Of a stretch of DNA of 27,753 nt, positions 1-10,374 are shown one piece after another. The translations under genes were made by a program, and so were the position numbers. Under the pieces are notes generated by a model, which ran no database searches, had not been told where the DNA came from, and worked only from the letters and a program-made list of their open reading frames with translations. Source of the stretch: Plantago elongata (taxonomy: Eukaryota; Streptophyta; Magnoliopsida; Lamiales; Plantaginaceae); contig JAYMSP010001915.1 in assembly GCA_036897095.1 (NCBI GenBank), positions 1-27,753 on the forward strand, given 5' to 3'. Each line of letters opens with the position of its first letter. Within the stretch, counting starts at the first letter, position 1.

Positions 1-261
1 CAGAAGAGAAGGCTATATGGTATTGGTACGTACCATAACTCAAGGCAAAGAAGACAATGAGAAAGTTATGATGATGGCTTCGAAGTAGAGTGTGACACTC
101 AGGTAGTAACGTGGATGGGATAAATAGATGTTAGAAAAATAAGTATATTATCTGTATGTTAAAATTTACTCTCGATTTCATTTAATACCAATAATTTTAA
201 GCATAGTTTCATTAGAAAAAAAAACACGGGCACCGCGCTGAGCGCGGTGTACCAATTCTAG
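1..261 (+). mobile_element. Helitron-type 3' terminus (element continues off the left edge)
   Basis: A 19-base near-perfect palindrome at 231-249 (CACCGCGCT-G-AGCGCGGTG) stands 8 bases before CTAG at 258-261, and the next base is T. A GC-rich hairpin closely followed by CTRR, with a T directly after it, is the known 3' end of plant Helitrons, which insert between A and T. The hairpin is strikingly GC-rich against its AT-rich surroundings. The 5' TC end is outside the window, so length and cargo are unknown. Bases 2-88 form an open frame of 28 residues ending in TAG (contains VRTITQGKEDNEK); it could be the tail of a gene carried by the element, but I do not recognise it. Confidence 0.6.
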
Positions 262-984
262 TTAATTATATAAGTGGATACTAATGAGAAATTTAAAAAA
301 ATGTGTAATTTCAAAAAAATTATTTTCATTCTTTTCAACTTTTCATTTTTTCTAAAGTAATTTTCATTATTTTTTTTATAATTTTCGTGTTTTATAAATT
401 TCATTATTTTTGTTCTTTTCTAATTTTAACCATTTAATTATTATTAATTGTTTAATAATCGAACAAATAAAAAAATTAAATCAATTTATACACAACAATA
501 ATTATAATATTCCTACTAATAACGAAAACTAAAATAATTCAACTTCAATCATCAATATCATTCTAACATGTTAACCAATGAACAAATTAAATTGCCATTA
601 TACATCCGAACACATATCACTTCTAACTTACAGTAATCATATAACTATTACACCATCTATATAACAAACCATATAAACTCTACGTACAAATATTTTAACT
701 CTATCCTAAAAATGTATTTTATAAATCAATTTAACTCAGTTATTATATTTCAACTAAAAAAATTTTATAACTTAGTTTTTAGACTCTATACCAAATAACT
801 AGTAAGTTTAATTATTTAAAGTAAATGAAGACTTCTAAGAAAATGTCTAAAATAAAATATTATAAAAAGTTCAAGTGAAATATAAGAAATAATGAGAGTA
901 ACATTTATAACGTAGCCTGCAAACAGACTTCCATGAAGAAGGCAAATATTGTGAGGCATAAATTTATTAATGAAGCTAGCGTAC
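262..984. other. AT-rich spacer without a recognisable gene
   Basis: Very AT-rich DNA with stops in all frames. I looked on the minus strand for the transmembrane and kinase exons expected after the LRR exons to the right and saw none. The last about 85 bases (901-984) match the start of the introns that follow the other 144-nt LRR exons, so they are duplicated intron sequence. Confidence 0.6.
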
Positions 985-1128
985 CTGTGAACTTATTCGC
1001 CCAAAACTTTAAGTGTCGCAAGCTGGTTAAGTTTCCAATACTTCGTGGAATGGATCCGCTTATTAAATTACCAGGTAAACGAATAATTTGAAGTTCCTTG
1101 CAATTTCCAATTTCATCCGGAATTTCAC
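985..1128 (-). repeat. 144-nt two-LRR exon, copy 3
   Basis: The acceptor is CTTTTATAG before 1128 and the donor is TCACAG/GTACGCTAG after 985. It encodes EIPDEIGNCKELQII, then ISGSIPRSIGNLTSL, ending NKFTG. It is the last LRR exon found to the left. Nothing that could splice to it, including further LRR or kinase sequence, is visible down to base 262. Confidence 0.75.
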
Positions 1129-4100
1129 CTATAAAAGAGTTTGAATAGTTCTTAAGGGAACATTTGAACATTTTGAAACTCTAAAAGTGTACACTTCATT
1201 TGATTATGTTCTAGTAGAATACTGATAACATGCAGTAAAACCTCCTGAATTTATATTCTCGTTGAAGATATCATGTATGACAACTCTATTTAATGAGCTG
1301 GTTGTCTATAACACACACGCACTCATTAATTGATTCAAATATAAAACTGGATTACCAAAATCAGGTGGTCAAGTATAAAAATAGATTTTTCCAGATTCCG
1401 ATCACATAGGTTAAAAGGCGCATATGTTTGTGATGGAGACACTATTTTGTATAACTCATTTTAGTTATGCTACTTATCCATGAATTAAAATCTTTATGTA
1501 ACTCATCTTCCAAAATCTATACCAACTACTAAAATCATTTTAATGTCTAAGATGGAACAGATAAAGAATGCATGTTATAGTACTATAATGTACACCTATT
1601 TCACCCAAACAGTATACTTCTTACATAGTATACTTCTTACATGATTAAAAATGACCGCCATATCCCACAAATAATCAAATAAAAATCTTACTTTTCCCAT
1701 TAAATTAGAAGTAAACATTGTTACCCACATTTTCATATTTTATAATTATTTTTATTTTTAACTAAATATGTATTAGCATTTATAAAGTTTTTCGACGTCC
1801 GGAGTATAATAATAGGTGGCAAAAAATCACACTGGAAAAGAAATTAAGAAGGCAGATGCATATATAACTAACGCAAAAACGAAAGTGTAAAAACTCGATT
1901 GTAGTAGTTTAACAACTAACCCACCTACAAATACGGTTACAATTGACAAGTACCCTTCCATGAAGAAAGACAAACGAGAGTACATAAAACCAAGTGAAGC
2001 TAACGTACCAGTCAGGATGTTCTCCCAAGCATAAAATGTCTGCAACATGGTCAAATTTCCAATACTTCGTGGGATAGATCCTCTTATATTGTTCAGATAT
2101 ATATGAATAAATTCAAGTTCCGTGCAATCCCCAATCTCATTTGGAATTTTGCCTAAAATTTCATTTTTTTCATGAAAAAAAAGAACAAAAGGGAAAAGAA
2201 GTTTAGCAATGGAATATTTTTTGATAAGTTGAAACATTTGCGACACGATATTTATGCATACGACTTTTACTCTTTTAGAAAATCATGAAATTATCATTCC
2301 AAACAACTAAAGAAGGCATTAAACAGGTCACAGTACAATAAACTCAAACGGCTTGGGATACCTACACCCAAATTCTTCTACATCTCCTCTTATGTGGTTT
2401 AGATGATTTATTTTTTTACTTTTCTTGAGAAGAACTATATCAATTCATAGATAAAAGTTAAGATACATGGTTCATAACAGGTACATCCAAATCAGCAAAG
2501 CCATATAAGGATACAGTAGTAGCAAGTAAATGGGCAAAGAAATTAGCACCCCTTCTAGCAAAAGAAAACTGGGCATAGTAAAAAACTATAACTCTCACTT
2601 CTCCAATGATGGCTTAGATGATTGAAATGTGGCATTATTTACCACTCCGTTTAAACCATGGTTAAATAATTACATTCAAATTAGAAAGTGTAATAAATTT
2701 ACTTTTCAGGTGCTGATTTATTGAAAATGGAAATACATATAAAACTAGAATTAGAGTTGCATTCTTAACAAATCAATGAATGAAACACCAAGTTCTTTAA
2801 AAAAAATGAATGGAATACGAATATCCCATAGTATTACATAAAGTGATGTATTATCACTTTATGTAGAATAAAACTTAGAATAAACTATATTAATAAAAAT
2901 GTAATTAATAGACCATCCAGTTGCATAAATTACTTCAAGTTCCTTACAATGCACAATCTCATCTGGAATTTGGACTAAATTTTCATTCTCGACAAAGGAA
3001 AGAATAAAATAAAAGGAAAAAAATTACAAATGAAAAATAAATTGAATTATAGAATAACTAGACTGATATATAATAATTAACCCTCTTACAAATGCGGTTA
3101 CAAATAAACTTCCATGGAGAAGACAAAATAAGAAGGCGAAAAATTGAGTGAAGCTAATACCTGTCAGGTTATTTGTCGAAACTTTAAGCCCAAGCAGCAT
3201 GGTCAAATTTCCAATGCTTCGTGGAATGGATCCGCTTATTTTGTTTAAATGTAAACGAAGGACTCTAAGTTCCTTGCAACCCCCAATTCCATCTGGGATT
3301 TGGCCTAAATTTTCATTCCAAAGCATAAAATCGGAGAAAAAAGTTGCAATTTTTGTTAGTGGGGAAAAAATTGATCAATTGGAACATTTGATAGAGAATA
3401 TATATGCAGAGGATATTTATTATTTTGAAAATGCATACCTAGTAATCCTAATAACATTATCTGCAATTTACTATTTCTAGAAATTGATAAATATATCAAC
3501 ACTTAACTAGGATAATATGATTTCCCTCGCATTAATGTAAGAAAATGTAGATACCATTTTTTATCTTCACTTTGAGATATATAGATATGAAAATGACCGT
3601 TAATAAATTCAGTACCTGTCAAATAATTGTCTCCAATATCCAATGACTCCAACGAACTTAAGTTCCCAATATGTTCCGGTATGGGGCCACTAAACGAGTT
3701 GTTCGTCAAAATCAGAAACCGAAGTTGTGAGCACTCAGAAATGGTTGATGGGATTTGGCCACTTAGGTTATTTCCCGACAGATACAACTCTTGCAGTTTT
3801 GGAGCGCGACCACGACATAGATCGGATGGCAGTTCACCGCTAAAGTAATTCCCCGTCAGAGCTAGATATTCCAAGTTGGAAATGTTGAACACATCCATCG
3901 GGAAGACACCACTAAATTGATTGTATCGCAAACTCAACAGCTGCAAAGTATACAGACTTGCAATCTCTTTTGGTACTTCTCCATACAGTGAATTGGCGCC
4001 AAGACTCAAAATTTGAAGCTTTGACATGTTGCCCATAGAATGCGGGATCATGCCAGTGAAATTGTTGTTTCGAAGACTCAAGTATCTAAGTTGTGGTAAT

Positions 4101-4543
4101 ACATCAAACCAGGATGGAATTTCCCCAGTGAAGTTATTAATCTTGAAATCAATAACTTGCAATCTTCGCAGCTGAGACATTTCTTGGGGCAAGCTTCCTT
4201 GAAAGCTATTGTAGCTCAAGTTAATTGAAGCAACGAACGAGAGATTTCCTATTTCCGGGGGCAAGTTTCCAGCAATTTCCATGGATGAAATGTCTAGAGC
4301 CGTCACCCTGCGATGGCGAGAACCGCAAGAAACTCCGATCCAGCTGCAAACCGGGGTGGAATGGGACCAGTTTGAAGAAAGCATGTGAGAAGAGTTCAAG
4401 TTGAGTCGGGATTTCAACGCCATAAGTGCTGATTCATCTGTGGTAATGCTAGTTGATTGGGCTATGACTTTCATATTTGTAGAACTCTGGAGCAAAATAA
4501 AAAGTGCAAGAGCAAACACGTACAGAAATCTATAGATTACCAT
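985..4543 (-). CDS. LRR receptor-like protein ectodomain, subfamily XII (EFR/FLS2-like), partial; exons 4543-3616, 3304-3161, 2152-2009, 1128-985
   Basis: The reading is an extracellular, plasma-membrane pattern-receptor ectodomain. Exon 1 starts at ATG 4543, chosen over the upstream ATG at 4654 because a clean signal peptide follows at once (MVIYRFLYVFALALFILLQ). Next come an LRRNT_2 cap (DESALMALKSRL ... W-S-H-S-T-P-V-C-S-W-I-G-V-S-C) and about ten plant-type LRRs (LxxLxxLxLxxNxxxGxIPxxIGN). It ends at the donor ACAG/GTACTG after 928 nt, in phase 1. Three 144-nt exons follow, each with clean AG and GT borders and phase-1 ends, adding 48 residues apiece and leaving an open frame across the joins. 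Family members normally continue to a transmembrane helix and Ser/Thr kinase; neither is found before the Helitron end at 261. The gene is therefore truncated, a receptor-like relic, or has a distant kinase exon off the window. The ectodomain frame itself shows no stop. Ligand unknown. Confidence 0.8.
2009..2152 (-). repeat. 144-nt two-LRR exon, copy 2
   Basis: The acceptor is AAATTTTAG before 2152 and the donor is GACTG/GTACGTTAG after 2009. It encodes KIPNEIGDCTELEFI, then RGSIPRSIGNLTML, ending NILTG. Length and both phases are the same as in the other copies. Some solvent-face and N-x-x-x-G positions differ from copies 1 and 3, while the SIPRSIGNLT core is unchanged. The following intron begins with bases shared with the other copies (GTACGTTAGCTTCAC). 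Confidence 0.75.
2912..2974 (-). pseudogene. Truncated copy of the two-LRR exon inside intron 2
   Basis: After a matching acceptor (AAAATTTAG before 2974) the frame reads VQIPDEIVHCKELEVI and then loses similarity at about 2912. The second LRR and the donor are gone. The sequence aligns with the first half of the three full copies (xIPDEIGxCKELxxI), so it is a deleted exon duplicate. Confidence 0.7.
3161..3304 (-). repeat. 144-nt two-LRR exon, copy 1
   Basis: The acceptor is AATTTAG before 3304 and the donor is GACAG/GTATTAG after 3161. The exon encodes 48 residues, two 24-residue LRRs, with the core ISGSIPRSIGNLTML followed by NNLTG at the end. It starts and ends in phase 1, splitting the Gly codon G/GN, so it can be gained or lost without a frameshift. 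It is the closest copy to exon 1. Confidence 0.8.
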
Positions 4544-4993
4544 GCTTATTATTTTTCTGGTGTACGTAATGAATTTGGGAATGAAAGATCTAATAAATAA
4601 GCACCTCTTAGTTTTAGCAATGCAAGTCTCTGGCATAAATAAGTAAATAAGCACCTATTTTCTCTAAAACTAATTACACTCTGTATTCTGTAATTAGACT
4701 AAAATAATACAAAAGGCAAAAGAAAAGCAGATCTTATCTCAGCAGCCATAATTGATCGGATGACTTTCTTTTAGGAGTATTGGACTGACATATCTCATCA
4801 CAAGTCTGAAGATATTTGGACCGTTCAAGCCTAAACGGCATCTTTAAAAGATTTTCATTTTTCCACCACTTCCTTCCTTTCCTCCATCAATTTTCTCTAG
4901 TACACTCCAAAAAAATTGTGTCTTATGCTATGAAAATAATACCTACAAGTGGCCTAAACGCTATATGTAAATGAATCTTCAAATGAAATAGTA

Positions 4994-5108
4994 ACGGTTT
5001 GAGTCATAATACGAGCTGAATTATCTTAATGCTAATTGCATTTTTGATTAGTTTGTGTACCAAAACACAACTGACATTAAGATAATTTAATTAGAATTCT
5101 GAACCGAA
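4994..5108. repeat. Imperfect inverted repeat, MITE-like
   Basis: The sequence starts CGGTTTGAG and ends TCTGAACCG. Inside it, AATTATCTTAATG is mirrored by CATTAAGATAATT around a loop of about 45 bases. The arms are about 32-37 bases with mismatches. A target-site duplication is not clear, so assignment to a transposon family is not possible. Confidence 0.4.
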
Positions 5109-6007
5109 TGTAATATCATGGGCTGATTGTAATAGCATTTAAATGCCCGTTTGAATGTTACTCGGAAATTTTGTGTTTGTTATGGCATTTAAACGTCGAA
5201 GATCGAAATGCCTCTACAGTAGTAACATTTTTCTCTACCTATATAACAAACATATAATACACTATCCAATTACAATTTTATACCAAATACAATTTTAACA
5301 ATCCCACCGCAATTTTAATCACTATTCAAATATTTAAATCGGGACATTTAAATCGTCTGTGAATCGGCCCCATATCTTCATTTGCCTGAGTCTCTTTAAT
5401 TACACGTGAAATGCTGAAATATATGTACGTGTCTTACATGCTTTAAAATAATAGAAAAGGCCAGACCAGTAGGGACCGCAAATTTTCTCTCGTTGGACAA
5501 CTAGTCTTCACAAGTTTTATAGTATTTTTTAAAGACCTTATTTAAAGTAATAATTATTAAATGCCTACATGTTATAAAGGAAAGGAGTACACTCTTTCTA
5601 TTACTTTGGGAGACTCAAAATGTCCAACTAATATCATCTAAAAGATGTTAATCTTTCATTTGTAAACTTTTTGTGGATTCAGATAGCAGGTGGACATTTT
5701 AAGAATTGAATTCGAATCCTGAAACGATTTTAGTATAAACAATTATTTTCAAAGGATTTTCTTCTACTTACTTTTATTTCCTTCATTATGTTCTCTCCAA
5801 TATCATCGGCCCATCACTAAATCGGAAGTAACTTTGCCGTCCGACCATCAATTATAAATTAAATTACATGTTCATGATCCGATCCACCTTTCTATTAATT
5901 TTATCTTTCCACTTATCACGAGAACTTTTTTAAAGATGAACTAATTCTAAGTACGGAATTGTACCGTTTCTAATTAGGAATTAATGGAGAAGACCACACA
6001 TAAATAA

Positions 6008-6108
6008 GGTGCGGATCATCTACCCCATTTTATAACCCCCTAACTACCTCATTTTTTCGGGTGCAAATCATCTATTCCATTTATAACCCCCTAAATACCC
6101 CATTCTTC
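6008..6108. repeat. Two-copy tandem repeat of about 50 bp
   Basis: Copy 1 begins GGTGCGGATCATCTACC and runs through TATAACCCCCTAACTACCTCAT. Copy 2 begins GGTGCAAATCATCTATTCC and runs through TATAACCCCCTAAATACCCCAT. The two are adjacent and about 80 percent alike by eye. No coding potential is seen. Confidence 0.6.
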
Positions 6109-6512
6109 CTATTGTTACATGTGGTAAATAATAAGATTAAACTTAATCATGATCAATAAAAATTTACTAAATATGGATTCATTCCTCCAAAATTTAATCA
6201 ACCGAATTTTATTTCCTAAACTCACACATCTACTAAATATAGACATAGTCAACTTATTTCCTGAGCCTCTCCAGAGAATAGAATAATTTTTTGTTGTGCC
6301 TCTCAAAATAAATGTACATATATGATCATCTTATACTAAGAGCAAATGAGTTAAAAATCAATAAACTAAAATTTTCTCACTCTTACAAATCTCCATGTGA
6401 AATACACAAACTGAAACAAGATTTTGACATCTAAAATTTCATGATTAATAGAAAAGCTGCTGAGCTAATACATTGGAACTTAATCACAATCTATATTGAG
6501 CCTTGAGCATCA

Positions 6513-6665
6513 TTATAATCCTTCTGGTTGATTGTGAGATCCAAGAAGTTGATTGCATTCTTCAACCTGGTTGTTCTGTGACTTTTGTCCAAGGAATTGA
6601 TTGCTTGAATTGTATGCAGAAATTTGGTGCTTATTCATGCTTGGATCAACCATCTGCCATGAAAT
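6513..6665 (-). other. Possible isolated terminal exon, unrecognised
   Basis: On the minus strand an acceptor-like TTTCATGGCAG is followed by a frame of 46 codons beginning MVDPSMNKHQ and ending in QPEGL and a TAA stop at 6515-6513. It is rich in Gln and Asn, like tails of plant transcription or RNA-binding factors, and has somewhat higher GC than its surroundings. No upstream exon was found within the next kilobase. It may be a captured or relic last exon, or chance. I cannot name a family. Confidence 0.25.
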
Positions 6666-6830
6666 TACACAATAAATAGGCATATGCAAATTAAACATAA
6701 ACATTATTTTCAGAAGGCGCCTGAAACAATGACTTATGGCGGTGGATTAAGGTTTTGTGTTTTAGATTCGTTGGAGTCTATATTTAGTAAATTCAAAAAT
6801 AATAATATTCAAAGACAATTTCTAGGAAAC

Positions 6831-7055
6831 TCATGAATTTGAGAGTCATTTGAATAGTATCCGTTAGACCTTCTCAAAATTTAATCCGTTGATATCTTGA
6901 AATAAGTACTTAGAAGTTACTTTCTCATTTTTCAATGAAGACTTGTTTGACCGACTTTTCAGTCGGTGTAATTAATACACTGCACTATTTCTTGTCCTAT
7001 AGTTTCAATGGACATATCAGCCCTTCTGAAAGTTAGCATGCATGTTCTCAAACTG
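6831..7055 (+). repeat. Retrotransposon LTR fragment, copy 1 of a dispersed direct repeat
   Basis: This stretch matches 27305-27530 in the same orientation. Shared blocks include GAATTTGAGAGTC, AATTTAATCCGTTGATATC, GAAATAAGTACT, CAGTCGGTGTAATTAATACA and ACTATTTCTTGTCCT. At 27 kb the match lies beside a TATA box within an LTR-like sequence, so this copy is read as a broken-off U3 piece. Similarity stops sharply at about 6831 on the left and fades near 7055. Confidence 0.7.
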
Positions 7056-7429
7056 AAAAGATAACCAAAAAATTGCTTTCTTCTTTTTGACTGGCGCACC
7101 ACCTCCATAAATTTTGGTGAGCTTTTCCCTCTCTTGTTTTGATTTTTTATTCATGTTGTTAAAAGTTTGTTTAATGCATGAAACTATTTCGTCTTATGCT
7201 TTTCAATTAATCATCGCCGAACCGACTCACATCACTCTTACTTATATATCTTCAGTATACAAAGTATATATATAATTTTACAATTTATAAATAACTTTAT
7301 AATTATTATATCATGTTAAAGGAGGTGATATAATATTTTATTCGAAGAGGATCAAGTATGTGAATTTCCTAAAGTGTGATAAAAATATATTTATGATACA
7401 TGGAGATTATATATGTTTTGAGCTCACAT

Positions 7430-7995
7430 TTTTTGCCTATGAATTCTGGGCTCGTCTATGATGATTATGTATGGCTTTATGTCTATGTTCCTTTAGGGGA
7501 AACTTTCTGTTACGTTTTGTGCCACCGGACTTATACTAGTGGTCATAGTGTGAATATGTTGGGCTAACTGTTCCAAAACTACTTTTTTGTTATAAATACT
7601 CTATGAAACCATTTTTTTGGCTATGTGGCTGATATTGTGGAATGTATATATATGTAATTTTACTACTCTGCTTTATCTGGTAAAGTGGAGATCATCCTTA
7701 CACATTTTTTTCAATTTTTCTGAGTTGCTCCAGTTTGGGAAAGGTTGTCAGTGGAGGCAAGTCGGTTAGAGCAGCTAGTGGTCTTGAGTATAGTTTTGTA
7801 ATTTCTGAATTTTGTAATTAGTTTGATGTTTATTAGAAATGTATTTGTGTTTTAGACGCTCTAAATTACCTTTAAACTGTTTTGTAAATTAATTAAATTG
7901 AAGCTTCGTCTTGGCGTGAGTCTATAGCACGATACACGGTCGGTCGCGGCAAAGTATTTTGGTTTTGGGGTGTGACAGAGACGGTAGTCAGATGG
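7430..7995 (+). mobile_element. Ty3/gypsy-type LTR 3' end with decayed primer-binding site
   Basis: The sequence ends TTTTGGTTTTGGGGTGTGACA at 7957-7977. That is the typical end of Tekay/Del-type gypsy LTRs, whose starts read TGTCACACCCC. Directly after it GGTAGTCAGATGG resembles a decayed TGGTATCAGAGC primer-binding site for initiator tRNA-Met. The left border is a guess. No gag or pol frame follows, so this is a fragment. Confidence 0.5.
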
Positions 7996-8173
7996 AGTAT
8001 ATGTGAAGGTTATTTAGTAGTTGTTGCGACTCTGAGATATGTATTGTATTACATGACTTGTAGTATTGTTTGTTATGTATTGAGAATTTAGAATTATTGT
8101 TGCAATTACGGTAAAAAAATTTAGATGCTTTGTTTAACCACTATGAAATATTTTATGTATTTGAAGATTAAAG

Positions 8174-8250
8174 TTAGGCTTCTTTTGGACTGAGTTAATC
8201 TCACAATAAACGGCCAGTCGCACCAAAGTGATTTAGTTTTGGGGCTTAAT
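8174..8250 (+). repeat. Second, diverged copy of the gypsy LTR end
   Basis: GGCTTCTTTTGGACTGAG ... CGGCCAGTCGCACCAAAGTG ... TTAGTTTTGGGGCTTA lines up with 7899-7973 (AAGCTTCGTCTTGGCGTGAG ... CGGTCGGTCGCGGCAAAGTA ... TTTGGTTTTGGGGTGTGA), roughly two thirds identical by eye. It may be the other LTR of the same decayed element or a nested relative. Confidence 0.45.
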
Positions 8251-8930
8251 ATATTATCCACTATATCTTAATTAGATTATAGTGTTATAGCAACATTAAA
8301 ATTCATGCAATTCCATAAAAATAATTACAAGATTTTTCATAATGCCAACACCAAAACCAAAGCAGTGAGGTTTAAATACACATTAAAAATGAAGTTTGTG
8401 GGATATCACATCAACATTCACAAATCATCCATTTGATTTTGTATTACAGTTCATATATATTTATCGCTCTCTTCTTTAGCACAATTAAGGGATGCACTCT
8501 CTAGAACTAATCTGCTTGAGAAAAATCTTTATTATTAAAATCTTAAATATATACTAATAATTGTAATAAAAAATAGAACTTAAATATATTTAGTCTTAGA
8601 ATTTAATTGTATTATGTTTCAATTATTTGCGCTTCATGTGTACAACATATCATTTGCACATCTTATTATCATAATATTTAAATTCTTATCTTTCCTAATG
8701 TGGCCCAACCATATTTTCATAATTTCTCCACAAAATAACATTTGTTATCATAGTTTAACAACCAACTCTACAAACTAGTAAAACCCATTCAACATCTTCA
8801 ACTAAACTTGCTCAACTAATTTTATTGTCACATAAAACAAAATCAGTTTTCTTACACACAATCAGTACAAAAAAATGCATGCAATAAAATTCTTCGTCGG
8901 TGCTTCGATGATTGTGGTTTCGCCGGCGTG
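8250..8930. other. AT-rich spacer, no gene seen
   Basis: No frame of note on either strand and no repeat recognised. It lies between the LTR remnant and the first foldback unit. Confidence 0.5.
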
Positions 8931-9470
8931 GGTGTAATGGAAAAAGTGGGGGGGGGGGGAGGTGTTTGGAGAAGAAGTAGTTATTTTAGGTTAAATATAT
9001 AATTTGACTATTTAAGGTGGTTTTGTAAATCCATATCATTTTATGTTTTTAAAATTGTTCAAGTTTATTTCATTGTTAATAAATTAATTTTTCATTGTTA
9101 ATAAATTAATTTTTCATTGTTAAATCATGCCACTTGTCATATTTTAAGTTGCCTCCTATTGTTAGTATAGTGCGACGTAGTACTGAAATTAGCCAACCCC
9201 ATGAAAGTTGGGCTTGGCTAATTTCCGTTACTACATCGCACTGTAATGTTGTTAGCACACAATTTAAAACTTGACAAGTGCCATAATTTAAGCATTAAAA
9301 ATTAATTTATTAATAATTTTAAAAATACAAGTGAGATAAATTTAAAAACTCATCATCTTATTTAGCCACTTTACATATTAGATTCAAAAGTAACTCCTTC
9401 TTCTCCAACATCTTCCACCACCTTCTCCTCCACACTTCTTACATTACACCGCCGTCACAGTCACCGGAGC
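8930..9470. mobile_element. Foldback (MITE-like) unit A
   Basis: This is a long imperfect inverted repeat centred near 9205. The core is GAAATTAGCCAACCC (9185-9199) against GGGCTTGGCTAATTTC (9210-9225). Further out, GCCACTTGTCATATTTTAA pairs with TTAAAACTTGACAAGTGCC. Then TTAATAAATTAATTTTT pairs with AAAAATTAATTTATTAA. Outermost, GGAGAAGAAGTAG pairs with CTCCTTCTTCTCC. The arms total about 250 bases each. It is non-coding and has no transposase. An internal 22-base tandem copy (ATTGTTAATAAATTAATTTTTC) lies at about 9073-9115. The family is not identified. Confidence 0.6.
8948..8959. repeat. Run of 12 G
   Basis: A G homopolymer in the outer left arm of foldback unit A. It is one of three long G/C runs in the window (the others are at 21922-21946 and 26437-26449). 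Its length is prone to assembly error. Confidence 0.9.
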
Positions 9471-9494
9471 TCCGACAACACTTTTTTTTTTAAT

Positions 9495-9750
9495 TCTTCC
9501 ATCGATGTTCCGCCATGGAAGCTCCAACCATCGCGGAAATTCCGCCATGGATGGAATCTGGCCATGACTCCCATGGCAAAAGCAGTCCGCCATGAATGGA
9601 AGCTCGCATGAGCTTCCAGAGTTGGAAGCTCGCATGAGCTTCCAGAGTTGGAAGCTCTGGCGAGAGCTTCAATGACGGAATCTGTCCGTCATGGATGGGA
9701 GCAATGATAAGTGAAGCTCTGGCGAGCTCCGCCACTCCACTGGAGCTCCA
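9495..9750. repeat. GGAAGCTC/CCATGG word array A
   Basis: A GC-rich island built from variants of GGAAGCTC, its complement GAGCTTCC, and CATGG words. It includes a 26-bp exact tandem unit (AGCTCGCATGAGCTTCCAGAGTTGGA at 9601 and 9627). Because the words are palindromic the array can fold on itself, and frames stay open on both strands without looking like protein. It follows foldback unit A, just as the related array at 10375-10585 follows unit B. Confidence 0.65.
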
Positions 9751-9779
9751 GTCATCTTTAATTTTGTTATTAACATTTT

Positions 9780-10350
9780 TTTGAAAAAAATAATAAATGG
9801 GTGTTTTGTGTATTTTTAGTTTATGTAAGGTTAATTTTGAATTTTATTGGGAATATTTTGTTAAGTGCAAAAGATAGGGGATGTGTAATTAATTAACCAT
9901 ATAATGTATTTTATTATTATGCGACGTAGTGCGACGTTATTATTCGACAGTGTGACATCATGTCGCATTGATAAAAAATGCACGGTGGAAATTGAATTTT
10001 GAATTTGTCTAATAGTTTAGATTGTAGTACTATCGTTTGTACAATGCAATGGTAATATTATTAGCCATGCCCACAAAAGTTAGTGGGGCTTGGTTAATCG
10101 TAGTACATCGTCACACTGTACTACCATCAGTACACCTTTTAAAATTTGATAAGTGTCATAATTTCAACATTAAAAATTAATTAATTAAATATTTAAATCA
10201 TTTAAAAATACAAATAACATAAATTTACAAAATACACCCCTTACAAACACTATATTTACATTTCAAGCCAAAACTAATCTTCTTCTCCAAAATTTATCAT
10301 CACCGCCACCATCAACACAACACCACCGCCAACTACCAAACTCCGGTCAC
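9780..10350. mobile_element. Foldback (MITE-like) unit B, diverged relative of unit A
   Basis: The right half (about 10050-10350) matches unit A's right half: AGCCATGCCCAC ... GTGGGGCTTGGTTAAT, ACATCGTCACACTGTA, TTGATAAGTGTCATAATTT, ATTAAAAATTAATTAATTAA, CTTCTTCTCCAAAA, CTCCGGTCACCG. The left half keeps GCGACGTAGTGCGACG words and a weak mirror of the right arm. It is non-coding. Confidence 0.55.
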
Positions 10351-10374
10351 CGTAATACAACTATGATCGTCGTA

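Larger units (their letters stand above)
4655..6510. other. Intergenic AT-rich DNA, no gene seen
   Basis: Upstream region of the LRR gene (minus strand) and beyond. No supported coding frame. It contains the two repeats listed separately (about 4994-5108 and 6008-6108). TATA-like words are frequent because of the base composition, so no promoter is called. Confidence 0.5.

Noticed and set aside
5140-5365. Possible MITE starting GCCCGTTTGAATG and ending near TCGTCTGTGAATCGGCCCC
   Set aside because: The termini pair only weakly and no target duplication is visible; not enough to call an element.
9444-9735. Two minus-strand open frames of 63 and 81 codons
   Set aside because: They arise from the palindromic GGAAGCTC/CCATGG array; the residue pattern is periodic and the opposite strand is equally open.
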